DNA of 28,268 nt from CAZGSN01 sp964371655 (GCA_964371655.1 CAYJOD010000083.1:1-28268); one strand, 5' to 3'; counted from the first letter of the stretch, positions 1-8,135 are shown. Numbers and translations: made by a program. The notes: generated from the sequence alone by a model not told the origin.

Positions 1-159
1 TTACCCCGGGGCGCCCGGCCAACATGCGGGCGCTCCCAGGCAGGCCCTCCGTCAACGACTTTGCCGTGGCCCTGGAAGCATGCCGGTTCAGGTTGCGCTG
101 CGGCCACGCTTGGCCGCGCTGGTTGGTTGTCGACTTGGCGCAGGCTGAGACAAGACGCC

Positions 160-188
160 TTGGCGCTTCGAGCGGCCTCGGGTACAGT
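160..188 (+). promoter_or_regulatory. Possible sigma-70-type promoter for a leaderless DUF4337 transcript
   Basis: TTGGCG (160-165) and TACAGT (183-188) are separated by 17 bp. This matches the -35/-10 layout of a housekeeping promoter, although both boxes deviate from consensus. The predicted transcription start falls at or next to the ATG at 196, and no Shine-Dalgarno sequence precedes that ATG, so a leaderless mRNA is possible. The evidence is sequence resemblance only. In high-GC DNA such matches arise by chance fairly often. Confidence 0.3.
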
Positions 189-195
189 CGATGTC

Positions 196-741
196 ATGGG
201 CCTGGAGACGCTTGAAGCGCACGAGTTGATCGAAGAAGAACCCTTCAAACACGGCGACCGCGACCGCAGGTTCACGACGCGTGTCGCCCTGACCGCCGCG
301 ATTCTCGCCATGCTCACCTCCATCTCGGCGTTGCAGGCGGAGCGCACGGTGGCGGAGAGCATCCTGCAGAAGAACGATGCGGTGCTGTGGCAGAGTCGGG
401 CGTCGGACGAGTGGGCCTATCGCCAGGCCAAGTCGATCAAGCTCCACCTGCAGGAGTTGGTGCCCGGCAGCGCGACCGCCGCAGCACCGCGCGAGGAGAT
501 TACGGCCAGCGAGGAGCGTGCGCGTGTGGCCGAGAAGCATCGCGACGAGGCCAATACTCAAGCCGCGGAGTGGTTCGAATCACACCATCGCTTCGCGGCG
601 TCGACCAGTCTGCTGCAAATCGCCATCGTTCTCGCCACCGTTGCCGCCGTAGTCGAGCGCCGCAGCATCCTCTACGGGGCCATCGCTCTTGGCGCCGTCG
701 GCGTCGTCGCGGTCGCGAACGGCTTTCTCGGCTTCGTCTGA
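196..741 (+). CDS. DUF4337 family membrane protein
   Basis: A 181-residue protein with one hydrophobic segment near residues 30-50, a charged helical middle that includes the segment SDEWAYRQAKSIK, and two hydrophobic segments at the C-terminus (about residues 138-180). This layout and the ASDEWAYRQAKSI stretch are typical of DUF4337, a family of small inner-membrane proteins of unknown function. The frame is open further upstream, but the protein sequence before the ATG at 196 is Arg/Ala-rich and does not look like family sequence. That ATG is therefore chosen even though it lacks a visible ribosome binding site. It converges with the next gene, 89 bp away. The family call is fairly secure; no biochemical role can be stated. 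Confidence 0.75.
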   Translation: MGLETLEAHELIEEEPFKHGDRDRRFTTRVALTAAILAMLTSISALQAERTVAESILQKNDAVLWQSRASDEWAYRQAKSIKLHLQELVPGSATAAAPREEITASEERARVAEKHRDEANTQAAEWFESHHRFAASTSLLQIAIVLATVAAVVERRSILYGAIALGAVGVVAVANGFLGFV

Positions 742-764
742 ATGCCGGACGAAAGTATATTCGC

Positions 765-805
765 GCCCTACGTTTTGTCTTCGTAGGGCCGGCTGTGCCG
801 GCCTT
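765..805. terminator. Twin hairpin between convergent genes (possible bidirectional terminator)
   Basis: Two adjacent palindromes fill the gap between the ends of the two convergent genes. The first is GCCCTACG (765-772) pairing with CGTAGGGC (782-789) over a 9-nt loop. The second is GGCCGGC (787-793) pairing with GCCGGCC (797-803) over a 3-nt loop. There is no long T-run on either side, so intrinsic termination is only likely, not certain. The GTAGGG followed by a GC palindrome resembles the repeat at 7981-8001, so this may also be a dispersed repeat copy. Confidence 0.45.
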
Positions 806-830
806 GAGGGCTAGTCGTTGAAACCGTCGA

Positions 831-3158
831 TCACGAGTTCGTGCAGACGAGAGCCGTCGCGGTGACGACGTTGCCGGCGTAGTCGAGGCGCTGCACGCGT
901 AGCGTCAGCGGAGCGACGCACAGGGTCGTTGCCGGCGCTTGCACGACGATGTGGTTGGGAGTGACGGCTTGCACGGGTAGGTCGATCCACTGGCCGGGCG
1001 CGGCTTCGTACTGTACGCAGGTGCCGACGATGGGACTGCATGAGTTGTTCAGCGCGATGCTGTCGGTGCAGTTGCCGCCGGCGGGATAGCCGTCGATGGC
1101 GTTGAACCCGTGTCCGCTGATGTGAACCAGCTCACCCGCAAGCGGCTTGCTCGGCTCGACGGTTTGGATGGTCATCGGCAGCGTCAGCGCAGCGCTGCGA
1201 TGCGCTTGCGGAATGTCGGTGATTACCGATCCACTGACGTCGAGGTTGAGGGGTCCGTCGCAACTCGCCATTGGGTTGGCCGGATCCGCATAGCAATGCT
1301 GCCACTGGTTGCCGGATGCCGAGGCCGTGGTTTGGGTGTTCGAGTTGTCGAAGTTGTGTCCACCCAAGATGGCATTGGCAGCGTTTTGAGCAAAAGCATT
1401 GTTGCCGTCATCGCCACTCTGACCAAAGTCACCCGTCGATTGGTTCGTGATCGTGGCGCCGTTACGACCGTTGTAGACACTGGCAACGCCGCGCACGACG
1501 GCGTGGGCCGAGCTCGCCGTACTGTTGAAAATAGCGATGCCGTTCTGTCCGTTGGTGGCACTGTTGCTGGCGCCACAGGTGAAATCGTTGGTGATGGTTG
1601 CCTGCGAAAGCTCTTGAACCGAGATGCCGCGCGAGCTGTTGTAGCGGAAGAGATTGCCGTTGGTCTGGATGACCGAAGGCGAATTGGGTGTCGTCGCGCT
1701 GGCGCCGTTGGCGGCGATGCCGTTGGCATCGAGGAACACTTGTGCGCTGGCGTTGTAGCCGTTGAGCTCGATGATGTTGCGATCGGCTTCGAGATTGCCG
1801 CTCAGCGTCGCCTGCAGGCCGCCGCCGATGTTGTGATGCACCCAGCTGTCTTGCACCGCGATGTACGCCAGCGACGTTGTCTTCACGGCTTTGTCGGGAC
1901 AGGCCGTGATCTCGGTGTCGCGAACGATGTTGGCGCGGCTCCAGTCGTGACCGGCGCCGCCGACACCGGCGATGCAGTCGTGGGCGCTCGACTTGAGGGT
2001 CAAGGCGCCGGCGCCGCCATCGATCCGGCAGTGGGCGATGAGATTCTGATCGGCGAGGCCGAGGGTTCCATCGAAACGCACGATGTCACCGGGCGTGGCT
2101 CCATTTACAAGCGCCGGCCGTTGCAGGGAAAGGCCGATCAGGTTGGCGCCTTGATTGGAAAACACCAGGGTCGCGCCGCTGCTGGGTAAGAGCACGCGGC
2201 GATTGCGGGGATCGCCGGGAAAGCTCGGATCACCATTCGGATCCGTACCATCGACGGTCATGCCCTGACCGGCCATGCGCAAGCTACCGGACTGTGCGAG
2301 CTGAACTGCGGTCTCTTGACCCGCAGGGAAGACGGCGGGATCGAATTGGATCAGTAGCGGCGGTGGGGCGATCGCGCCGCCCAACAGCGCTTGTCGCAAG
2401 GTGCACGTGGGCGAGCCCAGAACACTTGGGCACAGCGGCGTTGGGTTCGTGGTCACGTCGTCGGTTCGATCGACGCTGAACACAGTCGCGAACACCGTCC
2501 ATGAAACCAGGTTCGCGATGCCGTTGGGATCGTCGGCGACGAGGACACTCTTGGTTGCTTGATTCTGGGCTCCGGTACTCACCTGATGCTTCCAGATTCC
2601 AGGGGCGAGGCCGGTGAGCGTGGCGCAGTCGGTGGTACCGGCGGGACAGGTAACCGTTGTACTGTAAGTCGCGGCTCCGCCGACACAGGCCGACGAGAGC
2701 AAGTTTCCGGTGAGCGTCACTGGCTGTGGCGATCCTACGGGATTGTCGATGCGCACGACCAGGCTCGCGCCATTCGCCGGACAAGAAGGAATGGCGGTTG
2801 GGGTAGCGCTCGGGGTCGGGGTTGCCGTCGGGGTAGCGGTGGGAGAGCTCGTGGCCGTTGCGGTGTTGGACGGCGTGAATGTCGAAGTCGCGGTCGACGT
2901 GATCGTCGGTGTACGCGTCGCCGTGTTAGTCGCCGAAATCGTACGGGTGGCGGTCGGTGTCGACGTACGGGTGGAGCTCGGAAGGGGTGTCACCGTCCTC
3001 GTCGGGGTGGGCGTTGCGGTACGCGTTCTGGTCGGGGTCTTGGTCTTTGCCGGCGCCTTGGCAGCGACGGCGCTGTGGGGTTGGATGAACGCTCCTGCGA
3101 AGAGTAGAGCGACGAGCCCGAAGCGCGAAGCGCGTGTGGATCGGAAGGGAATCTGCAT
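831..3158 (-). CDS. Secreted beta-helix-type protein with Thr/Pro linker and CSLREA-like motif
   Basis: A 775-residue protein. Residues 1-33 form a Sec signal peptide (Arg-containing N-region, hydrophobic core around residues 13-24, likely cleavage after a Ser-Ala-Val-Ala). Residues 37-125 are a low-complexity Thr/Pro/Ala tract (TPT, TAT, TRT units). A Cys-containing beta-rich domain follows. At about residue 252 the segment CTLRQAL resembles the CSLREA motif found near the start of right-handed beta-helix repeats in secreted bacterial proteins. The next roughly 350 residues have the Asn/Gly-rich periodicity of a parallel beta-helix, and the C-terminal 120 residues look like an IPT/TIG-type beta-sandwich with several Cys. 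The ATG at 3158 is preferred over an upstream TTG (3188) because it starts directly at the signal peptide. The protein is probably cell-surface or extracellular. Its substrate is unknown, and no catalytic residues could be assigned. Confidence 0.75.
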   Translation of the reverse strand: MQIPFRSTRASRFGLVALLFAGAFIQPHSAVAAKAPAKTKTPTRTRTATPTPTRTVTPLPSSTRTSTPTATRTISATNTATRTPTITSTATSTFTPSNTATATSSPTATPTATPTPSATPTAIPSCPANGASLVVRIDNPVGSPQPVTLTGNLLSSACVGGAATYSTTVTCPAGTTDCATLTGLAPGIWKHQVSTGAQNQATKSVLVADDPNGIANLVSWTVFATVFSVDRTDDVTTNPTPLCPSVLGSPTCTLRQALLGGAIAPPPLLIQFDPAVFPAGQETAVQLAQSGSLRMAGQGMTVDGTDPNGDPSFPGDPRNRRVLLPSSGATLVFSNQGANLIGLSLQRPALVNGATPGDIVRFDGTLGLADQNLIAHCRIDGGAGALTLKSSAHDCIAGVGGAGHDWSRANIVRDTEITACPDKAVKTTSLAYIAVQDSWVHHNIGGGLQATLSGNLEADRNIIELNGYNASAQVFLDANGIAANGASATTPNSPSVIQTNGNLFRYNSSRGISVQELSQATITNDFTCGASNSATNGQNGIAIFNSTASSAHAVVRGVASVYNGRNGATITNQSTGDFGQSGDDGNNAFAQNAANAILGGHNFDNSNTQTTASASGNQWQHCYADPANPMASCDGPLNLDVSGSVITDIPQAHRSAALTLPMTIQTVEPSKPLAGELVHISGHGFNAIDGYPAGGNCTDSIALNNSCSPIVGTCVQYEAAPGQWIDLPVQAVTPNHIVVQAPATTLCVAPLTLRVQRLDYAGNVVTATALVCTNS
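2784..3050 (-). repeat. Thr-Pro-Thr coding low-complexity tract
   Basis: On the minus strand this stretch encodes an almost uninterrupted mixture of Thr, Pro, Ala, Ser and Arg in two- to six-residue units such as TATPTPT. On the plus strand the same DNA reads as Val-Gly-rich frames, which are artefacts. Such linkers are thought to be extended and often O-glycosylated, and they separate a surface anchor from a folded domain. A similar but longer tract lies in the gene at 26725-28268. Confidence 0.8.
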
Positions 3159-3477
3159 CAGAACGGAAGGGAGCAACCCAAAGGCCAATGTCGTATCACG
3201 TGCTTACGCGGGCGCTTCGAAGATAGGTGATCTTGTTGTCCGGCAATCGAATGTCGAAGCGGCATAATGGCGTCTCTCCTGGAGTACGAACCTTGTGCCG
3301 AGGCCAGCCAACTGTCCCAGGGAAATGACACAATGACGACCGTATATCCCGCCATGCACGGTTGGTCACTCGAATTCGTTCTGGAGTCGACCTCGACGTA
3401 TGCCGCGTCGCCAGGCAGCGCGGGTGAATGCGGGGCGCATCGTTACTCAAGGCAATGGATGTGTCCGCGCACCGGAC
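3159..3477. other. Intergenic region with no recognisable gene
   Basis: This 319-bp gap lies upstream of the TPT-linker gene and downstream of the GH1 gene, both on the minus strand. Short open frames exist on both strands, but their composition is Arg/Ser-rich noise and they lack ribosome binding sites. No strong palindrome or repeat was seen. It presumably holds the promoter of the TPT-linker gene and the end of the GH1 transcript, but I could not point to either. Confidence 0.6.
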
Positions 3478-4830
3478 TCAGCGGTTTGGCTGCCCTTCCT
3501 TGAGGAAATCGCGGAACCAGAGTGCCGAGTCCTTCGCGTAGCGTTTCAGGCCGTCCTCATAGTCGATGTAGACCAAGCCGAGACGTGGGCGGCGCCCGAA
3601 GAGCCATTCGATGTTGTCGGCGTAGCTCCAGCAGAAGTAGCCGTCGACCGGCAGGCCGTTGCGAATGGCCGCGAGGGTGAGCTCGAGATGCTTGCGGTAG
3701 TACCAGATGCGGATCTCGTCGTGGACGCGGCCATCCTGGAGCTCGTCGTAAACCCCGATGCCGTTCTCGGTGATGACGAGCCGGTCGGCAATCGGATGCT
3801 TGGCGTAGCGTTCGAGCACCCGCGTCAGGCCGGGGGGATGCGCAAACCAACCAACCTCACAACGGACCACCGGCTTGGCATCTTTGATCCAAAACGACGG
3901 CACTCCCCACAGCCCTGGAATTGGGGCGCGGCGAATGTGAATCGGCGAGTAGTACTGGATCCCTAGGAAGTCGAAGCGGAAGGGCAGCCGTTCATTGTCA
4001 CCGTCAAGCACCGCGGGGCGCAGGAAACGCAGCAGCGACGTCGCTTCCCAGGGATAGCCTAGTCCGCCCAAGGGATCGGCGAAGATGCGGTGGAACAGGG
4101 CATCGTAGGCTTCCTGAGCGCGCTGCCGCCACCTATCGGTTGGATCAAACGGGTGCATCGGCATCGTCGCCAGCGTCGTACCGACGCGCGCACCCGTGGG
4201 CAGGTCGTGTCGCAAACGCCTTGCCGCTTCGGCGATCGCCAGGTTCATGTGATGCACGGAACGCAGCGCGGTTCTGATGTGAACCCCCCAACGCTCGTGA
4301 GCGCCGATCAGCAGGTGTCCGGCGACCGAGTTTGGTTCGTTGAACACCATCCAGTTCTTGACGCGATCGCCGAAGGCACGCGCCGACACCGAGGCGTACT
4401 CGGCGAAGCGGTCGATGATGGCACGATTGCCAAAGCCACCCTTCTGCTGCAGGCCGAGCGGCAGATCCCAGTGGAACAGCGTCAGCCAGGGCTCGACCCC
4501 ATGTTCCAGGCAACAGTCGATGACCCGGTTGTAGAAGTCGATCCCCTTTTGATTGAGCGGGCCGGCTCCGTCTCCGAGGAGACGCGGCCAACTCAGCGAC
4601 AGCCGCTTGGCTTTGAACCCGAGCGCCGCCACCAGGGCGATGTCTTCCGCATAGCGATGGTAGAAATCGATCGCCTCATCGCTGACGGCACCGCCCTCGA
4701 TTCGTCCGCGGCGCGCGGCGTGGTCCCACACCGACGGCGCTTTGCCGTCGGCATTCCAAGCTCCTTCGACCTGAAACGAAGCCGAAGCCACGCCCCAGGT
4801 GAAGTCTGACCCAAATTCCGATGCCTTCAT
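3478..4830 (-). CDS. GH1 family beta-glucosidase
   Basis: A 450-residue protein spanning a full GH1 (beta/alpha)8 barrel. The N-terminal FTWGVASASFQVEGAW matches the family's sugar-binding start motif. The acid/base Glu lies in FNEPNS (Glu165) and the nucleophile Glu in the ITENGIG motif (Glu355). The typical HWDLP (about 120-124) and the late GYFCWSYADNIEW (about 397-409) are also present. No signal peptide is seen, so the enzyme is cytoplasmic and probably hydrolyses beta-glucosides or related disaccharides; the exact sugar is not predictable. The ATG at 4830 overlaps the stop codon of the upstream gene by 4 bp (ATGA), which supports this start over an in-frame GTG at 4848 and suggests translational coupling. 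The length is normal for the family. Confidence 0.9.
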   Translation of the reverse strand: MKASEFGSDFTWGVASASFQVEGAWNADGKAPSVWDHAARRGRIEGGAVSDEAIDFYHRYAEDIALVAALGFKAKRLSLSWPRLLGDGAGPLNQKGIDFYNRVIDCCLEHGVEPWLTLFHWDLPLGLQQKGGFGNRAIIDRFAEYASVSARAFGDRVKNWMVFNEPNSVAGHLLIGAHERWGVHIRTALRSVHHMNLAIAEAARRLRHDLPTGARVGTTLATMPMHPFDPTDRWRQRAQEAYDALFHRIFADPLGGLGYPWEATSLLRFLRPAVLDGDNERLPFRFDFLGIQYYSPIHIRRAPIPGLWGVPSFWIKDAKPVVRCEVGWFAHPPGLTRVLERYAKHPIADRLVITENGIGVYDELQDGRVHDEIRIWYYRKHLELTLAAIRNGLPVDGYFCWSYADNIEWLFGRRPRLGLVYIDYEDGLKRYAKDSALWFRDFLKEGQPNR

Positions 4831-5222
4831 TGCGCCGACTTCGGCCACCAGCGTGGATGCAGCCAGATGAGCACCCCAGCCAGTACGAAAAGCAGCGGCA
4901 CATCGCCGATGAGGTGGGTCATCTCATGCTCTTGCGCGAACGCGTCGTAGGTCATGACCGCGCCGTGCAGCAGGCTCGATAGAATGGTGAAGTCGATGAG
5001 CAACGCATGCCGCTCCGGATCGAGCGCGGCTGGGATCAGGCAGATGCCAAGGGCAATGTAGATGGCAACGATCATGCGCTCGTCGGCCGGATTGGGCGAA
5101 GGATGGGCCCAGCGAAATCCGGACGGCCACAGATCGAACATGAACGGTAGGCCCACAATCAAGAAGGCTGCCGTCGCCAGCAGGAAGATCATCAGGAGCC
5201 ATTTGCGCGTCTCGCGAGTCAT
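4827..5222 (-). CDS. Small DUF6632-like membrane protein
   Basis: A 131-residue protein with four predicted membrane helices (about residues 8-28, 50-68, 75-93 and 103-123). The central segment with DERMIVAIYIALG followed by an ALDPERHALLIDF stretch resembles DUF6632, a family of small membrane proteins of unknown function. The ATG at 5222 has a good ribosome binding site (AGGAG, five bases upstream) and is preferred to a start ten codons earlier. It is the first gene of a two-gene operon, and its TGA stop overlaps the start of the GH1 beta-glucosidase gene. That linkage could suggest a membrane function tied to glucoside use, but this is inference. The family assignment is from memory of the motif and is moderately certain. 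Confidence 0.65.
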   Translation of the reverse strand: MTRETRKWLLMIFLLATAAFLIVGLPFMFDLWPSGFRWAHPSPNPADERMIVAIYIALGICLIPAALDPERHALLIDFTILSSLLHGAVMTYDAFAQEHEMTHLIGDVPLLFVLAGVLIWLHPRWWPKSAQ

Positions 5223-5365
5223 CGGTTCTCCTTTGCCGAAGCGGCGTACCACGCTCGCCGCGTCTCACTCAAGGTGGCTTGGTCACTTGTGGCGGGGCCA
5301 CTTGGGCCGCGTCCCTCCCGTCGCGACCTCGCGCGGCGATGCGACGTCGGTCTCGAGACACTCAG

Positions 5366-5480
5366 AGGTTGTCTCACAACTCGCTTGGGGCTGGTGGCTT
5401 GAGGCTCGGGGCTTGGGTCTTCCCAGCTCTCCCGGAGCCCCCAGCCCCTAGTCAAGAGCCCCGGGAAGAGTTTTGAGACA
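5366..5480. repeat. Palindromic element with TGTCTCA ends enclosing a heptamer array
   Basis: The inverted ends are TGTCTCACAACTC (5370-5382) and GAGTTTTGAGACA (5468-5480), 12 of 13 bases complementary. They are the same ends as in the elements at 8225-8302 and 24987-25116, where the sequence reads TGTCTCAAAACCTC. The interior differs: it carries 7-bp units. On the plus strand from 5387 these read GGGGCTG, GTGGCTT, GAGGCTC and GGGGCTT. In the opposite orientation at 5421-5462 the units include GAGCCCC, CAGCCCC and TAGTCAA. The whole can fold into one long imperfect stem. This accounts for a large part of the 525-bp gap between 5223 and 5747. Confidence 0.7.
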
Positions 5481-5529
5481 GTCATCATGAAGCTGCTGCT
5501 TCGCCCGAGAGGAGGAAAACTCGGTTCCC

Positions 5530-5557
5530 GAGCCCCCAGCCCCGAGTCTCCAGCCCC
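5530..5557. repeat. Second heptamer block (GAGCCCC/CAGCCCC)
   Basis: Four consecutive 7-bp units lie in register: GAGCCCC, CAGCCCC, GAGTCTC and CAGCCCC. They are the same unit family as in the neighbouring element at 5387-5462. The block lies outside the TGTCTCA ends, so the heptamer family and the TGTCTCA ends are separable modules. The rest of the gap, from about 5560 to the methyltransferase start at 5748, shows no recognisable gene. Confidence 0.65.
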
Positions 5558-5747
5558 CATTTTCAAAGCTACCTCTCATGAGCGCGGCTCTCCGGCACCC
5601 ACGTTGCCGCAGCGGTGCGGCCGGGATTGGCTCAGGTCGGAACAACCCTGGTTCACGCGCTTGTGTTTACGCGCGCGACTGCGACACCATTACACCGGGC
5701 GCATCCGCACCGGATGGCGGCGAGTACCCGCGCAAGGGGAGTGACGA

Positions 5748-6419
5748 ATGACAGCTGTGGGACCGAGTCGTTGGTTCTTCGATTTATGGTCGCAGGTGTA
5801 CGACTTGTCCTGGGTGCAGCGCGCCGCGTACTGGCCGGTGCACGAGGCGGTGATCGAGTCGCTGCGCGAACACACGCCCAAGCGTTTGCTCGATGTCGGT
5901 TGCGGGACGGGACAACTGGGCGGCCGCATCAGCGCGACGTTCCCCGGCGTGCACGTGGTGGGCTGCGATTTTTCCGCCGGCATGTTGGACCAGGCTGCGG
6001 CGCGTGGATCCGCCGCCATGCTGGTGCGCGGCGATGCGATGAAGCTACCGTTTGCAGACGGCGTCTTCGACTCGATCGTGTGCACCGAGGCTTTTCACTG
6101 GTTCCCGGATCAGGCGCGGGCGCTGACGGAGTTCTACCGCGTCCTCGCACCGGGGGGACGGTTGTCGCTGGCGCTGGTCAGTACCGTTTCGCCAATCATC
6201 AGCGAGGTGTTCCACTTCACCTCGCGACTGCTGGGCGAGCCGTTGTATTGGCCGAGCACCGGCGAGCTGCGCAGTCGTGTCGAGGCCGCGGGCTTTCGCG
6301 TCGAGGGCCAGCACCGCATCTTCCGGTGGCCCGGCGCGTTGTTGCTGCCCCCGATTCTGACCAGCGCGCAGCGGCCGCCAGCATCGACGCGGCGGCCAAG
6401 ACGTGTGCGACGAGTGTAG
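5748..6419 (+). CDS. Class I SAM-dependent methyltransferase
   Basis: A 223-residue protein with a canonical Rossmann-type methyltransferase fold of the Methyltransf_11 group. Motif I is LLDVGCGTG (residues 47-55), the acidic residue ending strand beta-2 is in VVGCDFSAGML (Asp74), and GDAMKLPFADGVFDSIV (95-111) and FYRVLAPGGRL (129-139) follow as expected. The substrate cannot be read from the sequence; UbiE-like quinone, lipid or small-molecule methyltransferases share this pattern. The ATG at 5748 is preceded by GGGGAG at about eight bases. The C-terminus ends in an Arg-rich tail, which is unusual. A recent frameshift near 6370 that replaced the original C-terminus is possible, but the other frames show no clear continuation. 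There is no signal peptide, so it is cytoplasmic. Confidence 0.85.
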   Translation: MTAVGPSRWFFDLWSQVYDLSWVQRAAYWPVHEAVIESLREHTPKRLLDVGCGTGQLGGRISATFPGVHVVGCDFSAGMLDQAAARGSAAMLVRGDAMKLPFADGVFDSIVCTEAFHWFPDQARALTEFYRVLAPGGRLSLALVSTVSPIISEVFHFTSRLLGEPLYWPSTGELRSRVEAAGFRVEGQHRIFRWPGALLLPPILTSAQRPPASTRRPRRVRRV

Positions 6420-6585
6420 TGCTGCGCCGACGTACTACTTTGCTTGCGCAAGTCCGAGGTCAGTGGGGTGCGTAACTGTGTCTCCATCTCCGTCCCGCCT
6501 TTGAGCACCGGGTTAAGCCATGATAGGCGTATCCCTCGCTTCGCCTCGGCACCTGCGGTGAGATTTTCCTTCACGTCTTAAACTC

Positions 6586-7872
6586 ATGCCCGCCACCGAG
6601 CCCCCTCCGCGCAATCACATCGGCAACATTTCGCTGCTCGTCTCCGTCGCAGGAGCGGTGGCGACGCGTGTGCTCCTGACCTGGGGCGGGCTCGCTCACC
6701 TGGGCTGGCTGCATATCGTCAGTGCCGGGTTCGAGGCGGCCCTGGTCGGCGGCCTGGCGGATTGGTTCGCGGTGACGGCATTGTTTCGCCATCCCCTGGG
6801 CTTGCCGATTCCGCACACCGCGATTATCGCCGAGCGGCGCGCCAAGATCATCGAGGGCATTGCCACGATGGTGCAGGAGGAGTGGCTCTCTCCCGAGGTG
6901 ATCGGTACGCGGCTGGCGCGCTTGTCGCCGAGCCAACTCATTGTCGATTGGCTGCGTGACCGCGAGCACGTCGAACGACTTGGGGCGCCGCTACGCGACA
7001 TCATCCGCGAGCTCGGGCGCATGCTGGTCGAGCCGGAGATCGCCGAGTTTGTCGAACGCGCGGCGCAGAGCCAGTTGCGCGACCTGCCGATCGACGCGAC
7101 GACCGGCCGCTGGATCACGCGCATGGCCGACGGCGACGGTGCGAAGGCTGCGTTCGAGAGCGCGGCACTGTCGCTGTCGAATCTCGCGCGCCAACCGGCG
7201 AGTGCCGAGGCGCTGCAGGCGTGGCTCCGACGTGCGGCGGTCGAGCTGCACAAGGATGGGAAGCGTCTGGTGCCATTGATCCTGCGGCGCAAGATCGTGC
7301 AGCGCACCCTCGTCGAGGCGGCCTGCGATTATGCCTCGGGCGAGCTGGCCGGTGCGGTGGCCGACGTCGATCACCCGCTGCGCGCGTGGGCTTTCGGTCT
7401 GGTGCGACGATTCGGCGAAGGTCTTGCCGCCGGCGATGAGCAGTTGGTCAAACAGGTCGAGCAGCTGCGGACCGCTATCGTCGAGAGCATCGAGGTGCGG
7501 CCCGTGGTGCTGCAGCTGCTGCGCCGCGTGCGTGATCAGCTCGACACCGACCTTTCCGAGCCTGCGAGTTACCTGTCGCTGCTCATCGATCGTAAGCTAC
7601 ACGAAGGCATCCTTGGTCTCCTTGCCGACGGTGAGCGTCGCTCGCGCTTCGATCACTGGGTGCAAAACGTGGTGCAGGATCTCTTGCGCCGCCATCGCGA
7701 CCAGATCGGCTTGACCGTCCGCGAGAACCTCAATGCTCTCGACACCGCGACCCTGGTGGCGCAGATCGAAGCCCGCGTTGGCAACGACCTGCAGTTTATC
7801 CGTCTCAACGGCGCCCTCGTCGGAGGATTGATCGGGGTCTTGCTCGCCGTCTTGCACACCGTGGTCCCCTAG
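6586..7872 (+). CDS. DUF445 family membrane protein
   Basis: A 428-residue protein. Two hydrophobic segments occupy about residues 14-54, followed by the family hallmark GGLADWFAVTALFRHP and GLPIPHTAII (residues 55-80). A long helical, charged soluble region follows, with repeated DUF445-like segments. The last 17-20 residues (GALVGGLIGVLLAVLHTVV) form a C-terminal membrane helix. The family (YjiN-like in enterobacteria) is widespread in envelopes, but its molecular function is unknown. There is no convincing Shine-Dalgarno in front of the ATG at 6586, although it fits the family's N-terminus. The gene follows the methyltransferase with a 166-bp gap, so co-transcription is uncertain. Length and topology are normal for the family. 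Confidence 0.85.
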   Translation: MPATEPPPRNHIGNISLLVSVAGAVATRVLLTWGGLAHLGWLHIVSAGFEAALVGGLADWFAVTALFRHPLGLPIPHTAIIAERRAKIIEGIATMVQEEWLSPEVIGTRLARLSPSQLIVDWLRDREHVERLGAPLRDIIRELGRMLVEPEIAEFVERAAQSQLRDLPIDATTGRWITRMADGDGAKAAFESAALSLSNLARQPASAEALQAWLRRAAVELHKDGKRLVPLILRRKIVQRTLVEAACDYASGELAGAVADVDHPLRAWAFGLVRRFGEGLAAGDEQLVKQVEQLRTAIVESIEVRPVVLQLLRRVRDQLDTDLSEPASYLSLLIDRKLHEGILGLLADGERRSRFDHWVQNVVQDLLRRHRDQIGLTVRENLNALDTATLVAQIEARVGNDLQFIRLNGALVGGLIGVLLAVLHTVVP

Positions 7873-7896
7873 TAGTCGACGACAGGGAGGTAGAGG

Positions 7897-8038
7897 TTGT
7901 GAATAGATCCAAAGACCCCGTTCGTCCGACTTTGGTGCGCGCGGCGCACCCTACGGAGATCCTGAAAAGACAAGGGTTTTGTAGGGTGCGCCGTGCGCAC
8001 CCAGGTTCAGGGTATGTGCTGAATCGATCTATTCACAA
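7897..8038. repeat. Nested inverted-repeat element with TTGTGAATAGATC ends
   Basis: A perfect 13-bp inverted repeat, TTGTGAATAGATC (7897-7909) against GATCTATTCACAA (8026-8038), encloses a second one. The inner pair covers 7934-7954 and 7981-8001 and is complementary in 20 of 21 positions. Each inner arm is itself a GC palindrome of the GGTGCGC/GGCGCACC kind flanked by CCCTAC or GTAGGG. There is no open frame of note. The size (142 bp) and structure suggest a small non-autonomous mobile or REP-like element. No target duplication directly abuts both ends. Confidence 0.6.
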
Positions 8039-8135
8039 ACTCGTAGAGATCGTCGTTCGCCGTGGTCACGGCCCGCGCACGGCGCGGCTGGAATCGAAGC
8101 ATAAATTTGCTGATAAGCAGCGGATGCCACGGCCT

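Noticed and set aside
572..581. GGTTCGAATC, like the T-arm of a tRNA
   Set aside because: It lies inside the DUF4337 coding frame, and no acceptor stem, D-arm or anticodon arm can be formed around it.
2710..3267. Val/Gly-rich open frame on the plus strand
   Set aside because: It is the antisense shadow of the Thr/Pro-coding tract. The alternating V-G pattern follows directly from TPT codons.
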